The notes below the pieces were generated by a model. It had not been told where the DNA came from and did no database searches. It was given only the letters and a program-made list of their open reading frames with translations. A stretch of 64,000 nucleotides of DNA from JBLZUR01 sp048565625 (GTDB lineage Bacteria; Pseudomonadota; Alphaproteobacteria; Sphingomonadales; Sphingomonadaceae), in NCBI RefSeq assembly GCF_048565625.1, contig NZ_JBLZUR010000002.1, positions 434,001 to 498,000 of the forward strand, written 5' to 3'. Numbering within the stretch: the first letter of the stretch is position 1; every line of letters starts with the position of its first letter. Shown here piece by piece: positions 63,404 to 64,000 of the stretch. The translations under genes were made by a program, and so were the position numbers.

Positions 63404-64000
63404 ATGCTCTCTGTAGCCAATGTCCGCACCGCCCGCGGCGCTGCCAACTATTTTGCAGCCGACAATTACTACACCCGCGCCGATGCCGAACGCTCCGGCC
63501 AATGGCTGGGGAAGGGCGCCGAAAAGCTCGGGCTGCTTGGGTCCATCGAAGCCTCGCAGTTCGAGGCTGTGCTCAAGGGATTGCTGCCGGACGGAAGCCG
63601 TGTCGGCACCGACAACCGGGGGCATCGCGCGGGCACCGACCTGACGTTTTCGATGCCCAAGAGCTGGTCGATCCTTGCATTGGTCGGAGGGGACCGGCGC
63701 ATCCTCGATGCCTATGGCGCAGCGGTCAGGGAGACGCTGGCATGGGCCGAGAAGAATCTCGCCGAGACCCGCATGGAGGTCAAAGGCAAGGAGCGGGTCG
63801 CCCAGACCGGCAATCTTGTGATCGGGCTCTTCCAGCACGACACGAACCGCAACCAGGAGCCCAATGCGCATGTTCACGCCGTAGTCGCCAACGTGACCCA
63901 GGGGCCCGATGGCAAATGGCGTGCGCTCAGGAACGACAAGCTCTGGGAGCACAATACCCTCTTGAATGCCATGACCATGGCGCGCTTCCGCTTGGGCGTA
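63404..64000 (+). CDS. traA: MobF-family conjugative relaxase, N-terminal part (cut by window edge)
   Basis: First 199 codons. The Tyr cluster NYFAADNYYTRADAERSGQW with LGKGAEKLGL and the His motif HDTNRNQEPNAHVHAVVANV are the TrwC/TraI relaxase signatures; THSMPKSWSI-like strand DLTFSMPKSWSILAL is the second motif. It nicks oriT and pilots the strand. The helicase half must lie to the right. The symbol is by family. Confidence 0.93.
   Translation, partial: MLSVANVRTARGAANYFAADNYYTRADAERSGQWLGKGAEKLGLLGSIEASQFEAVLKGLLPDGSRVGTDNRGHRAGTDLTFSMPKSWSILALVGGDRRILDAYGAAVRETLAWAEKNLAETRMEVKGKERVAQTGNLVIGLFQHDTNRNQEPNAHVHAVVANVTQGPDGKWRALRNDKLWEHNTLLNAMTMARFRLGV

Larger units (their letters stand above)
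36857..64000 (+). mobile_element. Integrative and conjugative element, left end to window edge
   Basis: Begins with a tRNA 3' fragment (attachment junction), then integrase, defence genes, lytic transglycosylase, Toprim protein, strawberry-notch helicase, toxin-antitoxin, CBASS, ParB, ArdC, SSB, coupling protein and relaxase. The order and content are those of an ICE or integrated plasmid. The right end, the type IV secretion cluster and the intact tRNA lie outside. Defence genes are visibly less GC-rich than the backbone. Confidence 0.85.

Overview
The window is GC-rich double-stranded bacterial DNA that looks like a sphingomonad (Sphingomonadaceae: Sphingomonas, Sphingobium or Novosphingobium type). 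The clues are two large TonB-dependent receptors of the sphingomonad catabolic type, a MucR regulator, a NodT-type efflux outer-membrane protein, and a conjugative backbone (Toprim/strawberry-notch/ParB/ArdC/DUF2493/SSB/MobF) commonly met in this family. Species cannot be fixed from the window.

Positions 1 to about 36,850 are chromosome-like. In order they hold: a TetR gene (cut by the window edge) divergent from a tripartite OMF-EmrA-EmrB type efflux operon; a small DNA-repair pair (DEDD exonuclease, 3-methyladenine glycosylase); MucR; a decayed zone with a crotonase remnant; a regulator with two fused TetR units, divergent from an operon of TonB receptor, APH-type phosphotransferase, two CrtC/AttH-like lipocalin paralogues and an EthD protein (probably uptake and catabolism of a lipophilic compound). 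A regulatory cluster of three Crp/Fnr genes (one frameshifted) and a lone receiver follows. Then come a phospholipase-D-like protein, a phosphate block (Nudix-DUF47 fusion plus Pit transporter), a double retropepsin, and kdpFABC with a truncated kdpC, no kdpDE, and a decayed HNH-endonuclease gene behind it. Last is a LysR/TonB receptor/old-yellow-enzyme cluster.

At 36,857 an integrative and conjugative element (ICE) begins. Its left end carries only the 3' half of a tRNA-Lys(CTT) gene, starting exactly at the anticodon loop, so this is an attachment junction; the intact tRNA should lie at the other end, beyond the window. A P4-type tyrosine integrase follows. Next is a first defence block: AbiEi/AbiEii, an orphan XRE antitoxin, and a two-gene TcmP-DUF5131 (three-Cys-motif) operon. 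That block is bounded on its right by a 57-bp scar homologous to the 3' end of the integrase gene, so integrase plus defence cargo look like a unit stacked in front of an older integrase site.

The ICE backbone resumes with a lytic transglycosylase, a Toprim protein, a giant strawberry-notch helicase with an N-terminal methyltransferase-like domain, a ParS-Xre/RES toxin-antitoxin pair, then a second defence insertion: a two-gene CBASS (CD-NTase with AGS-C sensor plus SLATT membrane effector). ParB, ArdC, several DUF proteins, SSB, a mobilization accessory protein, the coupling protein and the start of a MobF relaxase complete the window. The type IV secretion genes must lie further right. The most promising poorly described system is the TcmP-DUF5131 pair.
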